Below are positions 16,028 through 25,244 of a DNA stretch of 59,936 bases, piece by piece; within the stretch, counting starts at the first letter, position 1; each line of letters opens with the position of its first letter. The stretch is from an uncultured Oscillospiraceae bacterium (GTDB lineage Bacteria; Bacillota; Clostridia; Oscillospirales; Oscillospiraceae). The DNA is taken from assembly GCA_934589155.1 (NCBI GenBank), contig CAKTNP010000009.1, positions 1 through 59,936 on the forward strand, given 5' to 3'. A program made the translations under genes and the position numbers. The notes under the pieces were generated by a model. It was not told the DNA's origin and ran no database searches. It saw only the letters and a program-made list of their open reading frames with translations.

Positions 16028-16707
16028 CGGATGTTCATGCCTCCGAAAACGCAGACCGCGTCCACGTACACCGTCACCAGGCTCTGGGCCGTGGGCTGAG
16101 GGTGCTTGTTGTCCACGCCGCCGAAGATGGACACAGGCTGGACTTTTACGGCTACGCCGTCGGGGACGATCAGGTCAATGCCGCCGAAAATGGCACTGGC
16201 CTTGATCATCACGTCGCCGCTCATGGAGGCGCCCCGCAGGTCGCATTTCACCCCGCCGAATACGGCGGTCAGCTCCGCCCCATCAAAGGGCTCGCCGTTG
16301 AAGCTCATGTTGGTGCCGGAAAAGGCGGCAAAGCCGTTTTTCAGGGGCTTTCCGCTGGCCTTCAGCTCCTGCATGATCTTATCCTGCTGGGGATCCCGGA
16401 AGCTGCCGAAGATCAGCCGTAGGCCGATCAGAATCACGATCACCGGCAGGACCAGCTTCCAAAGCATGGCATAGTTCAAAATGCCCTGGCTGCACAGCAG
16501 CAGGAACACACCCACCAGAAGACCGATGAGGTTCCCGGTCTTCTCTCCCGGGGAGAACAGGCCCACAAAGCAGGGCACAATGATGAACAGGGTCCACCAC
16601 CCGTCAAACAGCAGATTGATCTTGGTAATGCCCAGCGCGTTCAGCCCCAGGATGGCGCCTACGGCTACCAGCACCAGACCCCAAAGGATCTTTGTTCCTT
16701 TTCGCAT
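16024..16707 (-). CDS. LiaF-like membrane protein
   Basis: 227 residues. Four hydrophobic segments in the first 105 residues resemble LiaF/DUF5668 N-termini. The C-terminal domain (FNGEPFDGAELTAVFGGVKCDLR, IFGGIDLIVPDGVAVKV, VSIFGGVDNKHP) is the LiaF-type beta domain. In Bacilli this protein restrains the LiaRS envelope-stress system; no LiaRS pair is visible here. A TATAAT at 16758-16763, upstream on the same strand, marks a likely promoter for the four-gene operon. Confidence 0.82.
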   Translation of the reverse strand: MRKGTKILWGLVLVAVGAILGLNALGITKINLLFDGWWTLFIIVPCFVGLFSPGEKTGNLIGLLVGVFLLLCSQGILNYAMLWKLVLPVIVILIGLRLIFGSFRDPQQDKIMQELKASGKPLKNGFAAFSGTNMSFNGEPFDGAELTAVFGGVKCDLRGASMSGDVMIKASAIFGGIDLIVPDGVAVKVQPVSIFGGVDNKHPQPTAQSLVTVYVDAVCVFGGMNIR

Positions 16708-16803
16708 ATATCATTCCTCGAACGCTCTAAAATTTCAGGGAGTTTTCCCTTGGAATTATTATAGCATAGTTCCGCCCCAAAGGGAAGGGATTTCACCGGC
16801 GTT

Positions 16804-17778
16804 TCAATTCTGCCAGCAAATATCCGGTCCCTTTGTCAGGGGATACCGACACAGCTCCCGGCCCTCCAGGTCCTCCCGGTGCATATCCACGGCGGAAATG
16901 CGGCTGTTTTCATAGGTGGTGTAGTAGTAAATGCCTCGATCGGCGTTGCAGCAGGAGGAATATAGGGTGATCTCATACTTATCCTTCTCCAGGTGACAGC
17001 AGCCCCGCTGCTGCTCTACGGAACCCAGAATGTGGAAAAACTGGCTGACGCTCTCCCCTTCTTCCTGACCGGACTGGGAATTCATCCGGGTAAAGGCCGC
17101 CCGGACAAAACGGGATTGGGAGGACAGATCTCCGGGCAGGCCCATGGCCCCCATGCCCCGGCTGTAAGGCGCCAGGTCCAGGCCTGGAGCAAAGCGGTTC
17201 TCCGGCGTGTCGGGAGACAGTGCGGCAAAATTTTTCAGAGCAAACATCTGCATGGGGAACGGCGGATTGTTGGTCAGCACCCCCACGGAATCCTCATAGA
17301 TGTGCAGGCCGTCGGCCATGGATTCCAGTACGATGCAGTCCTTCCTGTCCGCCAGGAGCCAGTGGAGTTGGCCAACGGGCAAACTGGGACTGAAGGGCGT
17401 ATCCGTGATTTGAATTTTGTCCAGCAGCCCCCGCGCCTCCGCCACGGAGGCGCAGTTGCCCAAGAGCCAGGGAATCAGCTCAAATTGAGCCACGTTATCC
17501 CGGCCCTCCTCCGGCTTTCCATAAACGGCATTGCCCACAAAGTTCAGTCCCGCAATGCAGAGGCCCTTTTCATTGACGGCATCATAATACAGGGGATACC
17601 CGTCCTGCACATGGGCCATGCCCACCATGGCATAGTGGCTGGACAGTTCCGGCATATGCCGGAACCGGAAGGGGTAATTCCGTGGCGTTACCGTCATCTC
17701 CTCCCCATAGGGGAACTCATAGTCCAGATTCCGTCCGAAATAGAAATCCCGGGTCAAATAGGTCGCTGCGGTACACAT
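16804..17778 (-). CDS. Choloylglycine hydrolase family (bile salt hydrolase/penicillin V acylase)
   Basis: 324 residues, the usual length. After Met removal the N-terminal Cys2 (MCTAATYLT) is the nucleophile. Arg16 and Asp19 (GRNLDYEF), the Asn in GLNFVGNAVY and the Asn in LTNNPPFPMQ are the other expected active-site residues. The family cleaves amide bonds of conjugated bile acids or of acyl-amides such as penicillin V and acyl-homoserine lactones; the sequence alone does not settle which. There is no signal peptide, so it is cytoplasmic. AGGAGG precedes the ATG at 17778, and a TGG-TAGAAT extended -10 lies at 17807-17812. It is divergent from marR. Confidence 0.9.
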   Translation of the reverse strand: MCTAATYLTRDFYFGRNLDYEFPYGEEMTVTPRNYPFRFRHMPELSSHYAMVGMAHVQDGYPLYYDAVNEKGLCIAGLNFVGNAVYGKPEEGRDNVAQFELIPWLLGNCASVAEARGLLDKIQITDTPFSPSLPVGQLHWLLADRKDCIVLESMADGLHIYEDSVGVLTNNPPFPMQMFALKNFAALSPDTPENRFAPGLDLAPYSRGMGAMGLPGDLSSQSRFVRAAFTRMNSQSGQEEGESVSQFFHILGSVEQQRGCCHLEKDKYEITLYSSCCNADRGIYYYTTYENSRISAVDMHREDLEGRELCRYPLTKGPDICWQN

Positions 17779-17859
17779 AGTTCTGCCTCCTGGAAGTTTT
17801 TTCTTTATTCTACCACATCTTCCCCAGCCTATCCCCAACAAATTGTGAACATTTCATTT

Positions 17860-17912
17860 GTTGACAAATCAACATCTATATGATACAATGCGGAACATGT
17901 TGATTTTACAAC
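17860..17912 (+). promoter_or_regulatory. marR promoter with two matching operator sites
   Basis: The plus-strand promoter has TTGACA (17861-17866), a 17-bp spacer and TACAAT (17884-17889). Two GTTG-N6-CAAC boxes flank it: GTTGACAAATCAAC (17860-17873, overlapping the -35) and GTTGATTTTACAAC (17899-17912, just past the start of transcription). Their centres are 39 bp apart. This is the expected layout for autorepression by the MarR protein encoded next. The first box also lies about 50 bp upstream of the hydrolase promoter. Confidence 0.75.
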
Positions 17913-17926
17913 AAAGGAGGTTGCCT

Positions 17927-18379
17927 ATGGATGCCAACTTTGAGGCGTTTACCGTTCTCATTTCCCGAATCAGCCGAAGCATCAAGCGGATCAAAACTGA
18001 GGAAATGGCGGAATTTCAATTGAAGGGCACCCATGTTTCCTGCCTGTATTATCTCTATCTCTCCGACTCCATGACCGCAGCGGAACTCTGCGAGCGCACA
18101 GAGGAGGACAAGGCTGCCCTGTCCCGGTCTCTGGAATACCTGGAAGCCCAGGGCTATCTGACCGGGCCGGACAAAGGCGCACGACGGTACAAATATCCCC
18201 TGCATCTGACGAAAAAAGGCCGGGCCGTGGGCCGGGCCGTGGCAGACAGGGTCTCCCGGATCGCCTCCCAGGCCAGCTGCGACCTTACTGAGACAGAGCG
18301 TGAAATTATGTACCGGTCTTTGGGGCAGATTTGCGCCAGACTGGAGGCCATGGAGTTTCGGAACGAAAGGAAGGACTAA
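17927..18379 (+). CDS. MarR-family transcriptional regulator
   Basis: 150 residues. A winged helix-turn-helix is visible: LKGTHVSCLYYLYLSDSMTAAEL, EEDKAALSRSLEYLEAQGYL, then the wing GARRYKYPLHLTKKG. Flanking helices form the dimer interface. AAAGGAGG lies 7-8 nt before the ATG at 17927. It probably represses its own operon and maybe the divergent hydrolase, with release by a small ligand; bile acids or fatty acids would fit the neighbours, but this is inference. Confidence 0.92.
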   Translation: MDANFEAFTVLISRISRSIKRIKTEEMAEFQLKGTHVSCLYYLYLSDSMTAAELCERTEEDKAALSRSLEYLEAQGYLTGPDKGARRYKYPLHLTKKGRAVGRAVADRVSRIASQASCDLTETEREIMYRSLGQICARLEAMEFRNERKD

Positions 18380-18382
18380 AAT

Positions 18383-19228
18383 ATGGTACAAATCATTGTG
18401 GATTCCACTGTGGATCTTCCGGAGCGATATCGTAAGGCCGTCTCCGTCATTCCCTTAACCGTAAATTTCGGTGGAGAGGAATTCGTGGACGGCGTGACCC
18501 TGACCAAGGAGGACTTCTATCGTCGGCTCCTCGACAGCCCGGTGCTGCCCACCACCAGTCAGGCCACCCCCACCGCCTTCCAAGGCATTTTTGAAAAGAT
18601 CACGGCCGCCGGAGACAGCGCTGTTGTCATCACCCTTGCGGAAAAGCTCTCCGGAACCTATCAAAGTGCCTGTATTGCCGCAGAGGATTACCCCAACATT
18701 TTTGTAGTAGACAGTCTCTCGACTACCACAGGCGCCGGAATTCTGGCGGAGTACGCCCTAGACCTCGCCCGGAATGGCATGCCGGCCCAGGACTTGGCCC
18801 GGCGGCTTACGGAGAAGCGGAACGACATCTGCCTCATCGCCCTGCTGGACACCCTGGAATATCTGAAGCGTGGCGGCCGGATCTCCAAGGCCGTAGCCCT
18901 GGCCGGAGGACTGCTAAGCATCAAGCCAGTCATTACCATCTCCAACGGCGAGATATCCCTGATTGGCAAAGCCCGGGGCTCCAAGCAAGGCAATAACCTG
19001 CTGGTGGAAAAGATTCGCAGCTGCGGCGGCATCGATTTTGATTTGCCCATTCTCCTGGGCTATACCGGTCTGTCGGGCGAACTGCTTCAGACCTATATCC
19101 GGGACAGCAAAGCCCTATGGGAATCTGGGACCGATACTCTGGACGTGGTCCAGGTATGCAGCGTCATTGGTACCCATGCAGGCCCCGGTGCCATTGTAGC
19201 CTCCTTTTTCCGCAAATCCGATACCTGA
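18383..19228 (+). CDS. DegV-family fatty-acid-binding protein
   Basis: 281 residues. DegV features: IIVDSTVDLPERY at the N-terminus, the LPTTSQATPTAFQGIF motif, ALLDTLEYLKRGGRI, and the C-terminal SVIGTHAGPGAI. The family binds one fatty acid and, as FakB, presents it to FakA kinase for phosphorylation; no FakA is in the window. It starts 3 nt after marR ends, so it belongs to that operon, linking lipid handling to the regulator. Confidence 0.93.
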   Translation: MVQIIVDSTVDLPERYRKAVSVIPLTVNFGGEEFVDGVTLTKEDFYRRLLDSPVLPTTSQATPTAFQGIFEKITAAGDSAVVITLAEKLSGTYQSACIAAEDYPNIFVVDSLSTTTGAGILAEYALDLARNGMPAQDLARRLTEKRNDICLIALLDTLEYLKRGGRISKAVALAGGLLSIKPVITISNGEISLIGKARGSKQGNNLLVEKIRSCGGIDFDLPILLGYTGLSGELLQTYIRDSKALWESGTDTLDVVQVCSVIGTHAGPGAIVASFFRKSDT

Positions 19229-19247
19229 TAAACGCTGTAAAGGCAAA

Positions 19248-19284
19248 GAGCCCAAGCCTGGGGAGTTCTCCCGGGCTTGGGCTC
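19248..19284 (+). terminator. Terminator of marR-degV
   Basis: An 11-bp stem (GAGCCCAAGCC/GGCTTGGGCTC) followed by CTTTTTG on the plus strand, 20 nt after the degV stop. Confidence 0.85.
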
Positions 19285-19345
19285 CTTTTTGTAAAAATTC
19301 GTCATGCTAGCCGGCAAAATTTTTCCGGCTCTCATCCCGTATGGC

Positions 19346-19382
19346 AGAACAGGGTGCAGTCCAACGGACTGCACCCTGTTCT
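19346..19382 (-). terminator. Terminator of the queA-yajC group
   Basis: A 17-bp perfect stem (AGAACAGGGTGCAGTCC and its complement) with a 3-nt loop between convergent degV and yajC. No long T-run follows on either side; the stem is strong enough to stop transcription in either direction. Confidence 0.6.
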
Positions 19383-19413
19383 ATAGAATCGATCCTTACG
19401 GACAGCCAATATC

Positions 19414-19803
19414 TCAGTTGCCCTTGGAAGCCTTCTTCTCGGCTTTGGCCTTCTTCTTGGCCTCAGCAGCCTTCTTCGCTTTCTCCTGGGCCTCTTCGTT
19501 GGCGGTGTCGTTGGTGGAAATGGACCACTTGGTCAACTCCATCCGGACCCTGTCGGAGCTGGTCTCAATGACAATGCGGTCTTCCTTCACATTGACCACG
19601 GTGCCGACAATACCGCCGATAGTGGTGATACGGTCGCCGGTTTTGACGGCGTTGCGCATCTGCTCCGCTTCCTTCTTCTTCTTGTTCTCCGGACGGATAA
19701 GCATGAAGTAGAAGATGGCGAACATGACGACGAGCATCAGGATCATCTGCATGGAACCGCCGGCGGTGCTGGTCGTGGCGGCCGTGTCGAGAAACAGGTA
19801 CAT
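19414..19803 (-). CDS. yajC: Preprotein translocase subunit YajC
   Basis: 129 residues. One N-terminal membrane helix (MQMILMLVVMFAIFYFMLI), then RPENKKKKEAEQMRNAVKTGDRITTIGGIVG, the YajC hallmark, and a Lys/Ala-rich tail. YajC associates with SecDF and the Sec translocon. It follows tgt, a very common bacterial order, but has its own promoter in the gap. Confidence 0.93.
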   Translation of the reverse strand: MYLFLDTAATTSTAGGSMQMILMLVVMFAIFYFMLIRPENKKKKEAEQMRNAVKTGDRITTIGGIVGTVVNVKEDRIVIETSSDRVRMELTKWSISTNDTANEEAQEKAKKAAEAKKKAKAEKKASKGN

Positions 19804-19845
19804 AATTTAATCTCCTTTGTGGGTTTTTCTGCAATTGCTTGTTCT

Positions 19846-19873
19846 ATTATAACATTAAATTTCCTGAATGCAA
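19846..19873 (-). promoter_or_regulatory. Promoter of yajC
   Basis: On the minus strand TTGCAT (19868-19873) and TATAAT (19846-19851) are separated by 16 bp, in the gap between tgt and yajC. The -10 is perfect. Confidence 0.55.
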
Positions 19874-19882
19874 GGCCAAGTA

Positions 19883-21013
19883 TCAGATTTTTTCGTCTAA
19901 CTTGGTCGAATATTCCGTCCGGAACTGGGCAAAATTCCCGGCATCCAGGGCCTCCCGGATCCGTTCCATGAGTTTATTGTAGAAATAAAGGTTGTGCATG
20001 ACCGCCAAACGCATGGCCAAAATCTCCTCCGCCTTGAACAAATGCCGTAGATACGCCCTGGAATAACGGCGGCACACGGGGCAGTCACACTGGGGATCAA
20101 TGGGGCTCTCGTCCCGCTCATATTTGGCATTTTTCAGGTTAATGGCGCCGCTCCAGGTAAAAAGACGGGCGTGGCGGGCATTTCGAGCAGGCATAACGCA
20201 GTCAAAAAAGTCCACGCCCCGGGCCACGGCCTCAATGATGTTGCTGGGGGTGCCCACGCCCATGAGATACCGGGTCTTATTCTTGGGCATATAGGGCTCC
20301 ACGGCCTCAATGATCTCGTACATGATCTCGGTGGTTTCGCCTACGGCCAGGCCGCCGATGGCATAACCCGGCAGGTCCAGATCCGCAATTTGCTTCATCT
20401 GCTCAATGCGGATGTCGGCATAGGTGCCGCCCTGGTTGATGCCCCAGAGCATCTGCTGGGGATTTACCGTATCTGGCAGGCTGTTGAGCCGGGCGTTTTC
20501 CGCCTTGCACCGTTCCAGCCAGCGGACAGTCCGGGCGGCGGATTTGGCCACGTACTCCCGGGGCGAGGGATTCTCGATGCACTCGTCAAAAGCCATGCAG
20601 ATGTCGGAGCCTAAATGGGACTGGATCTGCATACTCTCCTCCGGTCCCATGAAGATCTTGTGTCCGTCAATGTGGGAGGCGAAATACACGCCTTCTTCCT
20701 TGATTTTCCGCAGGCTGGCCAGGGAAAATACCTGAAATCCGCCGGAATCCGTAAGGATCGGCCCATCCCAGGTCATAAACTTGTGCAGTCCCCCCAGATC
20801 GTGGACCAGCTGGTCTCCGGGCCGCAGATGCAGGTGATAGGTGTTGGAGAGCTCCACCTGGCAGCCGATGTCCTTCAGGTCCTTGGCGCTGAGGCCGCCC
20901 TTGATGGCCGCCTGGGTGCCAACGTTCATAAAGACCGGAGTCTGGACCGTGCCATGGGCGCAGGTGAACACGCCCCGGCGGGCAGCGCCTTCAGCTTTCA
21001 ATAGTTCAAACAT
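19883..21013 (-). CDS. tgt: Queuine/preQ1 tRNA-ribosyltransferase
   Basis: 376 residues, full length. Asp in LTDSGGFQVFS and the nucleophile Asp in DFFDCVMPARNARHARLFT are present. The zinc site is CDCPVCRRYS plus the later His in VMHNLYF. It exchanges guanine-34 for preQ1 in tRNAs for Asn, Asp, His and Tyr. It starts 8 nt inside the GNAT gene, in the queA-GNAT-tgt operon. Confidence 0.97.
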   Translation of the reverse strand: MFELLKAEGAARRGVFTCAHGTVQTPVFMNVGTQAAIKGGLSAKDLKDIGCQVELSNTYHLHLRPGDQLVHDLGGLHKFMTWDGPILTDSGGFQVFSLASLRKIKEEGVYFASHIDGHKIFMGPEESMQIQSHLGSDICMAFDECIENPSPREYVAKSAARTVRWLERCKAENARLNSLPDTVNPQQMLWGINQGGTYADIRIEQMKQIADLDLPGYAIGGLAVGETTEIMYEIIEAVEPYMPKNKTRYLMGVGTPSNIIEAVARGVDFFDCVMPARNARHARLFTWSGAINLKNAKYERDESPIDPQCDCPVCRRYSRAYLRHLFKAEEILAMRLAVMHNLYFYNKLMERIREALDAGNFAQFRTEYSTKLDEKI

Positions 21014-21575
21014 TTGTTACCTCCCGATCAGGGTTATAGCATACATAGAGCTTTCCTGGGACCGATTCTCCGTTATAGATCACGGTATTTACACTTTTCA
21101 GGAAACGAAAGCCGCACTTTTCACAGACCCGGCGGGACCGGTCGTTAGTATCAAAGTGACCGCAGGTCAGATAATCGTAATCCAGGACGGAAAAGCAGTA
21201 GTCCATGACGGCCTTCACTGCCTCCGGCATAAGCCCCCGGCCCCAATAGTCCCGACTCAGCACATAGCCCACTTCCCTGCCCAGTAATGCTTCGGGAAGA
21301 CCCGCGTCCTCATCCCGGGGCTCCAGGCCGATGGAGCCGATGACCTTGCCCGCTTCCCGGTACACCAGGGCAAAGGTCTTTTTCCCCGCAATGAACAGGT
21401 CCAGAATCTTTTGAGATTCCTCCATGGACTCATGGTGCTTCCACCCGGCCCGCTCACCTACGTCCGGGACACTGGCGTATTCGTAAAGGTCCGCCAGGTC
21501 CTCCTGTCTCCAGGCCCGGAGGATCAGCCGAGATGTTTCGATTCGAATATCTGTTACGTCAATGGACGCATTCAT
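21006..21575 (-). CDS. GNAT acetyltransferase (RimJ/RimL type)
   Basis: 189 residues. The GNAT core: [20 protein letters not shown] at the start, then [30 protein letters not shown] (acetyl-CoA pyrophosphate loop), [15 protein letters not shown]. It probably acetylates an amino group on a protein N-terminus or small molecule. It is wedged between queA and tgt, overlapping both (4 and 8 nt), unusual for queuosine genes; a role in tRNA modification is not supported by the sequence. Confidence 0.88.
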   Translation of the reverse strand: MNASIDVTDIRIETSRLILRAWRQEDLADLYEYASVPDVGERAGWKHHESMEESQKILDLFIAGKKTFALVYREAGKVIGSIGLEPRDEDAGLPEALLGREVGYVLSRDYWGRGLMPEAVKAVMDYCFSVLDYDYLTCGHFDTNDRSRRVCEKCGFRFLKSVNTVIYNGESVPGKLYVCYNPDREVTNV

Positions 21576-22624
21576 GTCTGATCCTCCGAAATATCCGGAA
21601 TATCCGCAAAGAAGCAGGCATCCCCAAAGGAGAAAAACTTGTATTTCTCCTGAACGGCCACCCGGTAGGCATTCAGGATATGCTCCCGGCCCGCAAAGGC
21701 GGACACCAGCATCACAAGGGTGCTCTCCGGCAGGTGAAAATTGGTGATGAGGCCGTCCATGGCCTTGAATCGGTAGCCCGGGTAGATGAAAATATCCGTC
21801 CAGCAGGACTTGGCCGAAAAGCTACCGTCCTCGTTGACAAGAGACTCCAACGTCCGGCAGGAGGTAGTGCCCACACAGATGATCCGGCCCCCCCGGGCCC
21901 GGGTCTCGTTCAGAAGGGCTGCGGTCTGCTCGTTCATCATGCACAGCTCCGAGTGCATATGGTGGTCCGTGACCTCCTCGGCCTTCACGGGACGGAAGGT
22001 GCCCAGGCCTACATGGAGTGTCACAAAAGCCTCCGACACGCCCTTCTCCCGGATCTTCTCCAGAAGCTCCGTTGTGAAGTGCAATCCCGCCGTGGGAGCG
22101 GCAGCGGAGCCCAACTCCCGGGAGTACACGGTCTGATACCGCTCCTGATCCTGAAGCTCCTCTTTGATATAAGGCGGCAGGGGCATTTTGCCCAAACGTT
22201 CCAAAATCTCCAGAAAAATGCCATCATAATGGAACCGGACCACCCGGTTGCCGTCCTCCCGGACCTCCTCCACCGTAGCGGTCAGTTCGCCGTCCCCGAA
22301 AATGACCTCCTGGCCCGCCTGCATTTTCTTGCCGGGCTTCACCAGGCACTCCCAGGCGTTCTCCCCCAAGTTCCGGAGCAGCAGCACCTCCACGGCGCCG
22401 CCGGTGGGCCGATGGCCCAGGAGCCGGGCAGGCAGCACCCGGGAATCGTTCATCACCAGGCAGTCTCCGGGATTCAGATACTCGATGATGTCATAGAAAT
22501 GCCGGTGGGCGATCTTTCCCGAGTTCCGGTCCATGACCAGAAGCCGTGCCCCGTCCCGCCGCTCCGAAGGGGTCTGGGCGATCAGTTCCTCCGGAAGTTC
22601 ATACCAAAAATCCTGTGTTTTCAC
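21572..22624 (-). CDS. queA: S-adenosylmethionine:tRNA ribosyltransferase-isomerase
   Basis: 350 residues, full length. QueA motifs: [71 protein letters not shown]. It transfers the ribosyl of SAM to preQ1-tRNA to give epoxyqueuosine. It leads the queA-GNAT-tgt operon. Confidence 0.96.
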   Translation of the reverse strand: MKTQDFWYELPEELIAQTPSERRDGARLLVMDRNSGKIAHRHFYDIIEYLNPGDCLVMNDSRVLPARLLGHRPTGGAVEVLLLRNLGENAWECLVKPGKKMQAGQEVIFGDGELTATVEEVREDGNRVVRFHYDGIFLEILERLGKMPLPPYIKEELQDQERYQTVYSRELGSAAAPTAGLHFTTELLEKIREKGVSEAFVTLHVGLGTFRPVKAEEVTDHHMHSELCMMNEQTAALLNETRARGGRIICVGTTSCRTLESLVNEDGSFSAKSCWTDIFIYPGYRFKAMDGLITNFHLPESTLVMLVSAFAGREHILNAYRVAVQEKYKFFSFGDACFFADIPDISEDQT

Positions 22625-22658
22625 AATAAACGCTCCAAATTTTCAAAATCTACCCCAG

Positions 22659-22687
22659 ATTATAATTCATATCCCCCGAAAAAGCAA
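22659..22687 (-). promoter_or_regulatory. Promoter of queA operon
   Basis: On the minus strand TTGCTT (22682-22687) and TATAAT (22659-22664) are 17 bp apart, 35 bp upstream of queA and divergent from dapA. Confidence 0.65.
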
Positions 22688-22746
22688 GCCGCAAACCGTA
22701 GCCCGGCCGTCGGATCCGGCATAGGATGGCGGGAGGTGAAAATTCC

Positions 22747-23640
22747 ATGAAAAAGCCCATTTTTGAGGGGGTCTGCACCGCTCTGGTGACGCCCTTCCGC
22801 CGGGACGGCAGTCTGGATCCGGATATGACCACCCGGCTGCTCCGGCGGCAGGAGGAAAACGGCGTTCGGGCCATTGTCCTTAGCGGCACTACCGGGGAGT
22901 CCCCCACCCTGTCTGCGGAGGAAAAGCTGCAACTCTTCCGATTGGGCCGGGAAGTTCTGTCCCCCGGGACATTGGTCATTGCCGGCACCGGCTCCAACGA
23001 CACGGCAAAGGCCGTGGAGCTGAGCCGCCAGGCAGAACAAGCCGGCGCGAACGCCCTGCTGGTGGTGAGCCCCTATTACAACAAGGCCACGCCGGAGGGC
23101 CTCATTACCCACTATACGAAAATCGCCCAGGCGGTGGAGCTCCCGATCATCCTCTACAACGTGCCCGGCCGGACCGGGGTGGACATTCCCGTGGAGGTCT
23201 ACGCCCAGCTGTGTAAAATCCCGAATATTGCTGGGGTCAAGGAGGCCAGCGGGAATCTGTCAAAAACTGCCAGGATCCGGCAGGTCTGCGGCCCGGACTT
23301 TTCCGTTTGGTCCGGAAACGACGACAGCATTGTGCCTACCCTATCCCTGGGAGGACGGGGCGTTGTTTCCGTCCTCAGCAACCTCTGCCCCGAGGAAACG
23401 GTAGCCATGGCAGATGCTGGGCTCCGGGGAGACTTCAAAACGGCGGCGGCCATGCAGTGCAGACTCATGCCCCTTATCGATGCCCTGTTTCACCGGGTGA
23501 ACCCCATCCCCATCAAGGCTGCCCTGGGCCTTATTGGGCTGGACTGCGGCCCCTGCCGCCTGCCCCTGACGGAGCTGCCGCCGGAAGAAACGGCGGAGCT
23601 GGGCCGGGTCATGGAAGACTGCGGGATCCGTGTGCGGTAA
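22747..23640 (+). CDS. dapA: 4-hydroxy-tetrahydrodipicolinate synthase
   Basis: 297 residues. DapA motifs: TALVTPFRRDGSLD, VLSGTTGESPTLSAEE, the Tyr in ILYNVPGRTGVDI and the Schiff-base Lys in AGVKEASGN. It condenses pyruvate and aspartate semialdehyde, the first step to diaminopimelate and lysine, and to dipicolinate in spores. The ATG at 22747 follows GGGAGGTG. It is a single gene, divergent from queA. DapA relatives include N-acetylneuraminate lyase; the motifs favour DapA. Confidence 0.92.
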   Translation: MKKPIFEGVCTALVTPFRRDGSLDPDMTTRLLRRQEENGVRAIVLSGTTGESPTLSAEEKLQLFRLGREVLSPGTLVIAGTGSNDTAKAVELSRQAEQAGANALLVVSPYYNKATPEGLITHYTKIAQAVELPIILYNVPGRTGVDIPVEVYAQLCKIPNIAGVKEASGNLSKTARIRQVCGPDFSVWSGNDDSIVPTLSLGGRGVVSVLSNLCPEETVAMADAGLRGDFKTAAAMQCRLMPLIDALFHRVNPIPIKAALGLIGLDCGPCRLPLTELPPEETAELGRVMEDCGIRVR

Positions 23641-23653
23641 TGTCTCCGGATAC

Positions 23654-23682
23654 AAGAAGCCGCTGCGTCGCAGCGGCTTCTT
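23654..23682. terminator. Bidirectional terminator between dapA and tyrS
   Basis: A 13-bp stem (AAGAAGCCGCTGC and complement) with a 3-nt loop, followed by TTGTTTTTC on the plus strand. It lies between the converging dapA and tyrS stops. Confidence 0.85.
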
Positions 23683-23701
23683 GTTTTTCTGTATTGGAAA
23701 A

Positions 23702-24925
23702 TCAGGCCAGCACGGCCTTATGAAACACCTTTTTACCCTTGCGGAGCTTCACTCCGGCCTTCAGCTGCTCTTCCGTGATCTGGAAGCTCACTTCCGGCAC
23801 CTTCACATCGTCCACGAATACGCCGCCCTGCTGGACCAACCGCCGGGCCTCGCCGTTGGTGGCCGCCAGCTTGCAGGCCACCATCAGGTTCAAAATACCG
23901 ATCTTGCCCTCTGTCAGCTGCTCCGCGGTGATCTCGGTGGTAGGCATGTTGCTGTCGTCTCCGCCGCCGGCGAACAGCGCCTTGGCCGCAGCCTGGGCCT
24001 TGTTGGCCTCCTCTTCGCCGTGGACCAGCTTGGTCAGCTCATAGGCCAGGATCTCCTTGGCCTCGTTGATCTTGGCATCCTTCCAGGTGTCCATCTCGTC
24101 GATCTGCTCCAGGGGCAGGAAAGTCAGCATCCGGATGCACTTCATCACGTCGGCATCCTCCACGTTCCGCCAGTACTGGTAGAACTCAAAGGGAGAGGTC
24201 TTGTTAGGATCCAGCCACACGGCGCCCTTGGCGGTCTTGCCCATCTTCTTGCCCTCGGAGTTCAGCAGCAGGGTGATGGTCATGGCGTGGGCGTCCTTGC
24301 CCAGTTTCCGGCGGATCAACTCCGTGCCGCCCAGCATGTTGGACCACTGGTCGTTTCCGCCGAACTGCATATTGCAGCCGTAGTGCTGGAACAGGTAGTA
24401 GAAGTCATAGGACTGCATGGGCATGTAGTTGAACTCCAGGAAGGACAGGCCCTTTTCCATCCGCTGCTTGAAGCACTCGGCCCGCAGCATGTTGTTGACG
24501 GAGAAGCAGGCGCCGATGTCCCGAATGAAGTCAATATAGTTCAGGTTCAGGAGCCAGTCGGCGTTGTTCACCATCATGGCCTTGCCCTCGCCGAACTCAA
24601 TGAACCGCTCCATCTGCTTTTTGAAGCAGTCGCAGTTGTGCTGGATGGTCTCCTGGGTCATCATGGACCGCATATCCGTCCGGCCGGAGGGATCGCCGAT
24701 CATGGCGGTGCCGCCGCCGATCAGGGCAATGGGCCGGTTTCCGGCCATTTGCAGCCGTTTCATCAGACACAGGGCCATAAAATGGCCTACGTGCAAGGAA
24801 TCGGCGGTGGGGTCAAAGCCGATGTAGAAGGTGGCCTTGCCGTTGTCCACCATTTCCCGGATCTCCGCCTCGTTGGTCACCTGGGCGATGAGGCCCCGGG
24901 CTACCAGTTCGTCATATACTTTCAT
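23702..24925 (-). CDS. tyrS: Tyrosyl-tRNA synthetase
   Basis: 407 residues. Class I signatures are [11 protein letters not shown] (HIGH) and KKMGKTAKG (KMSKS variant). The C-terminal S4 RNA-binding domain covers roughly the last 70 residues ([22 protein letters not shown]). It charges tRNA-Tyr. The ATG at 24925 follows AAAGGAG; the longer open frame is the T-box terminator region and is not coding. Regulation is by the upstream T-box. Confidence 0.97.
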   Translation of the reverse strand: MKVYDELVARGLIAQVTNEAEIREMVDNGKATFYIGFDPTADSLHVGHFMALCLMKRLQMAGNRPIALIGGGTAMIGDPSGRTDMRSMMTQETIQHNCDCFKKQMERFIEFGEGKAMMVNNADWLLNLNYIDFIRDIGACFSVNNMLRAECFKQRMEKGLSFLEFNYMPMQSYDFYYLFQHYGCNMQFGGNDQWSNMLGGTELIRRKLGKDAHAMTITLLLNSEGKKMGKTAKGAVWLDPNKTSPFEFYQYWRNVEDADVMKCIRMLTFLPLEQIDEMDTWKDAKINEAKEILAYELTKLVHGEEEANKAQAAAKALFAGGGDDSNMPTTEITAEQLTEGKIGILNLMVACKLAATNGEARRLVQQGGVFVDDVKVPEVSFQITEEQLKAGVKLRKGKKVFHKAVLA

Positions 24926-24943
24926 AGTAACTCTCCTTTGCAA

Positions 24944-25209
24944 ATCAAAAGCCCTCTGTCCCATATGGGACAGAGGGCGAAATTACGCGGTACCACCTCT
25001 GGTTCGCAGCGGCTTCACAGGCGCTGCCTCATGGAGTCTGACAACTCCGCAAGCTGTATCGGGCTGACCCGTCCCGCCCTACATTGCTTCAGGCAGGCCG
25101 CTCCGGGAGGTATTTCCACAGGCTTTCCTACCGCCTCGCACCACCCGGCGGCTCTCTGAAAGAAGGGGCTCCGTGTACTTCATCCCATCACAGCGTTTTC
25201 TATGCAACT
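24944..25209 (-). promoter_or_regulatory. T-box riboswitch (tyrosine) upstream of tyrS
   Basis: The T-box sequence GGTGGTACCGCG (24986-24997) that pairs with the tRNA acceptor end is clear. It is followed by a terminator stem (GCCCTCTGTCCC and complement, 24950-24978) with a TTTTG tail. Stem I shows the AG-bulge-like GATGAAGTA near the 5' end. A TAC triplet at 25110-25112 is a candidate tyrosine specifier. Uncharged tRNA-Tyr should stabilise the antiterminator and allow tyrS transcription. Confidence 0.93.
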
Positions 25210-25215
25210 GGGGTT

Positions 25216-25244
25216 ATCCTAGCAGATAATCCCCGGAATGTCAA
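25216..25244 (-). promoter_or_regulatory. Promoter of the tyrS T-box leader
   Basis: On the minus strand TTGACA (25239-25244), 17 bp, TAGGAT (25216-25221). The -35 overlaps the recN stop codon (25241-25243). Transcription would start near 25209. Confidence 0.75.
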
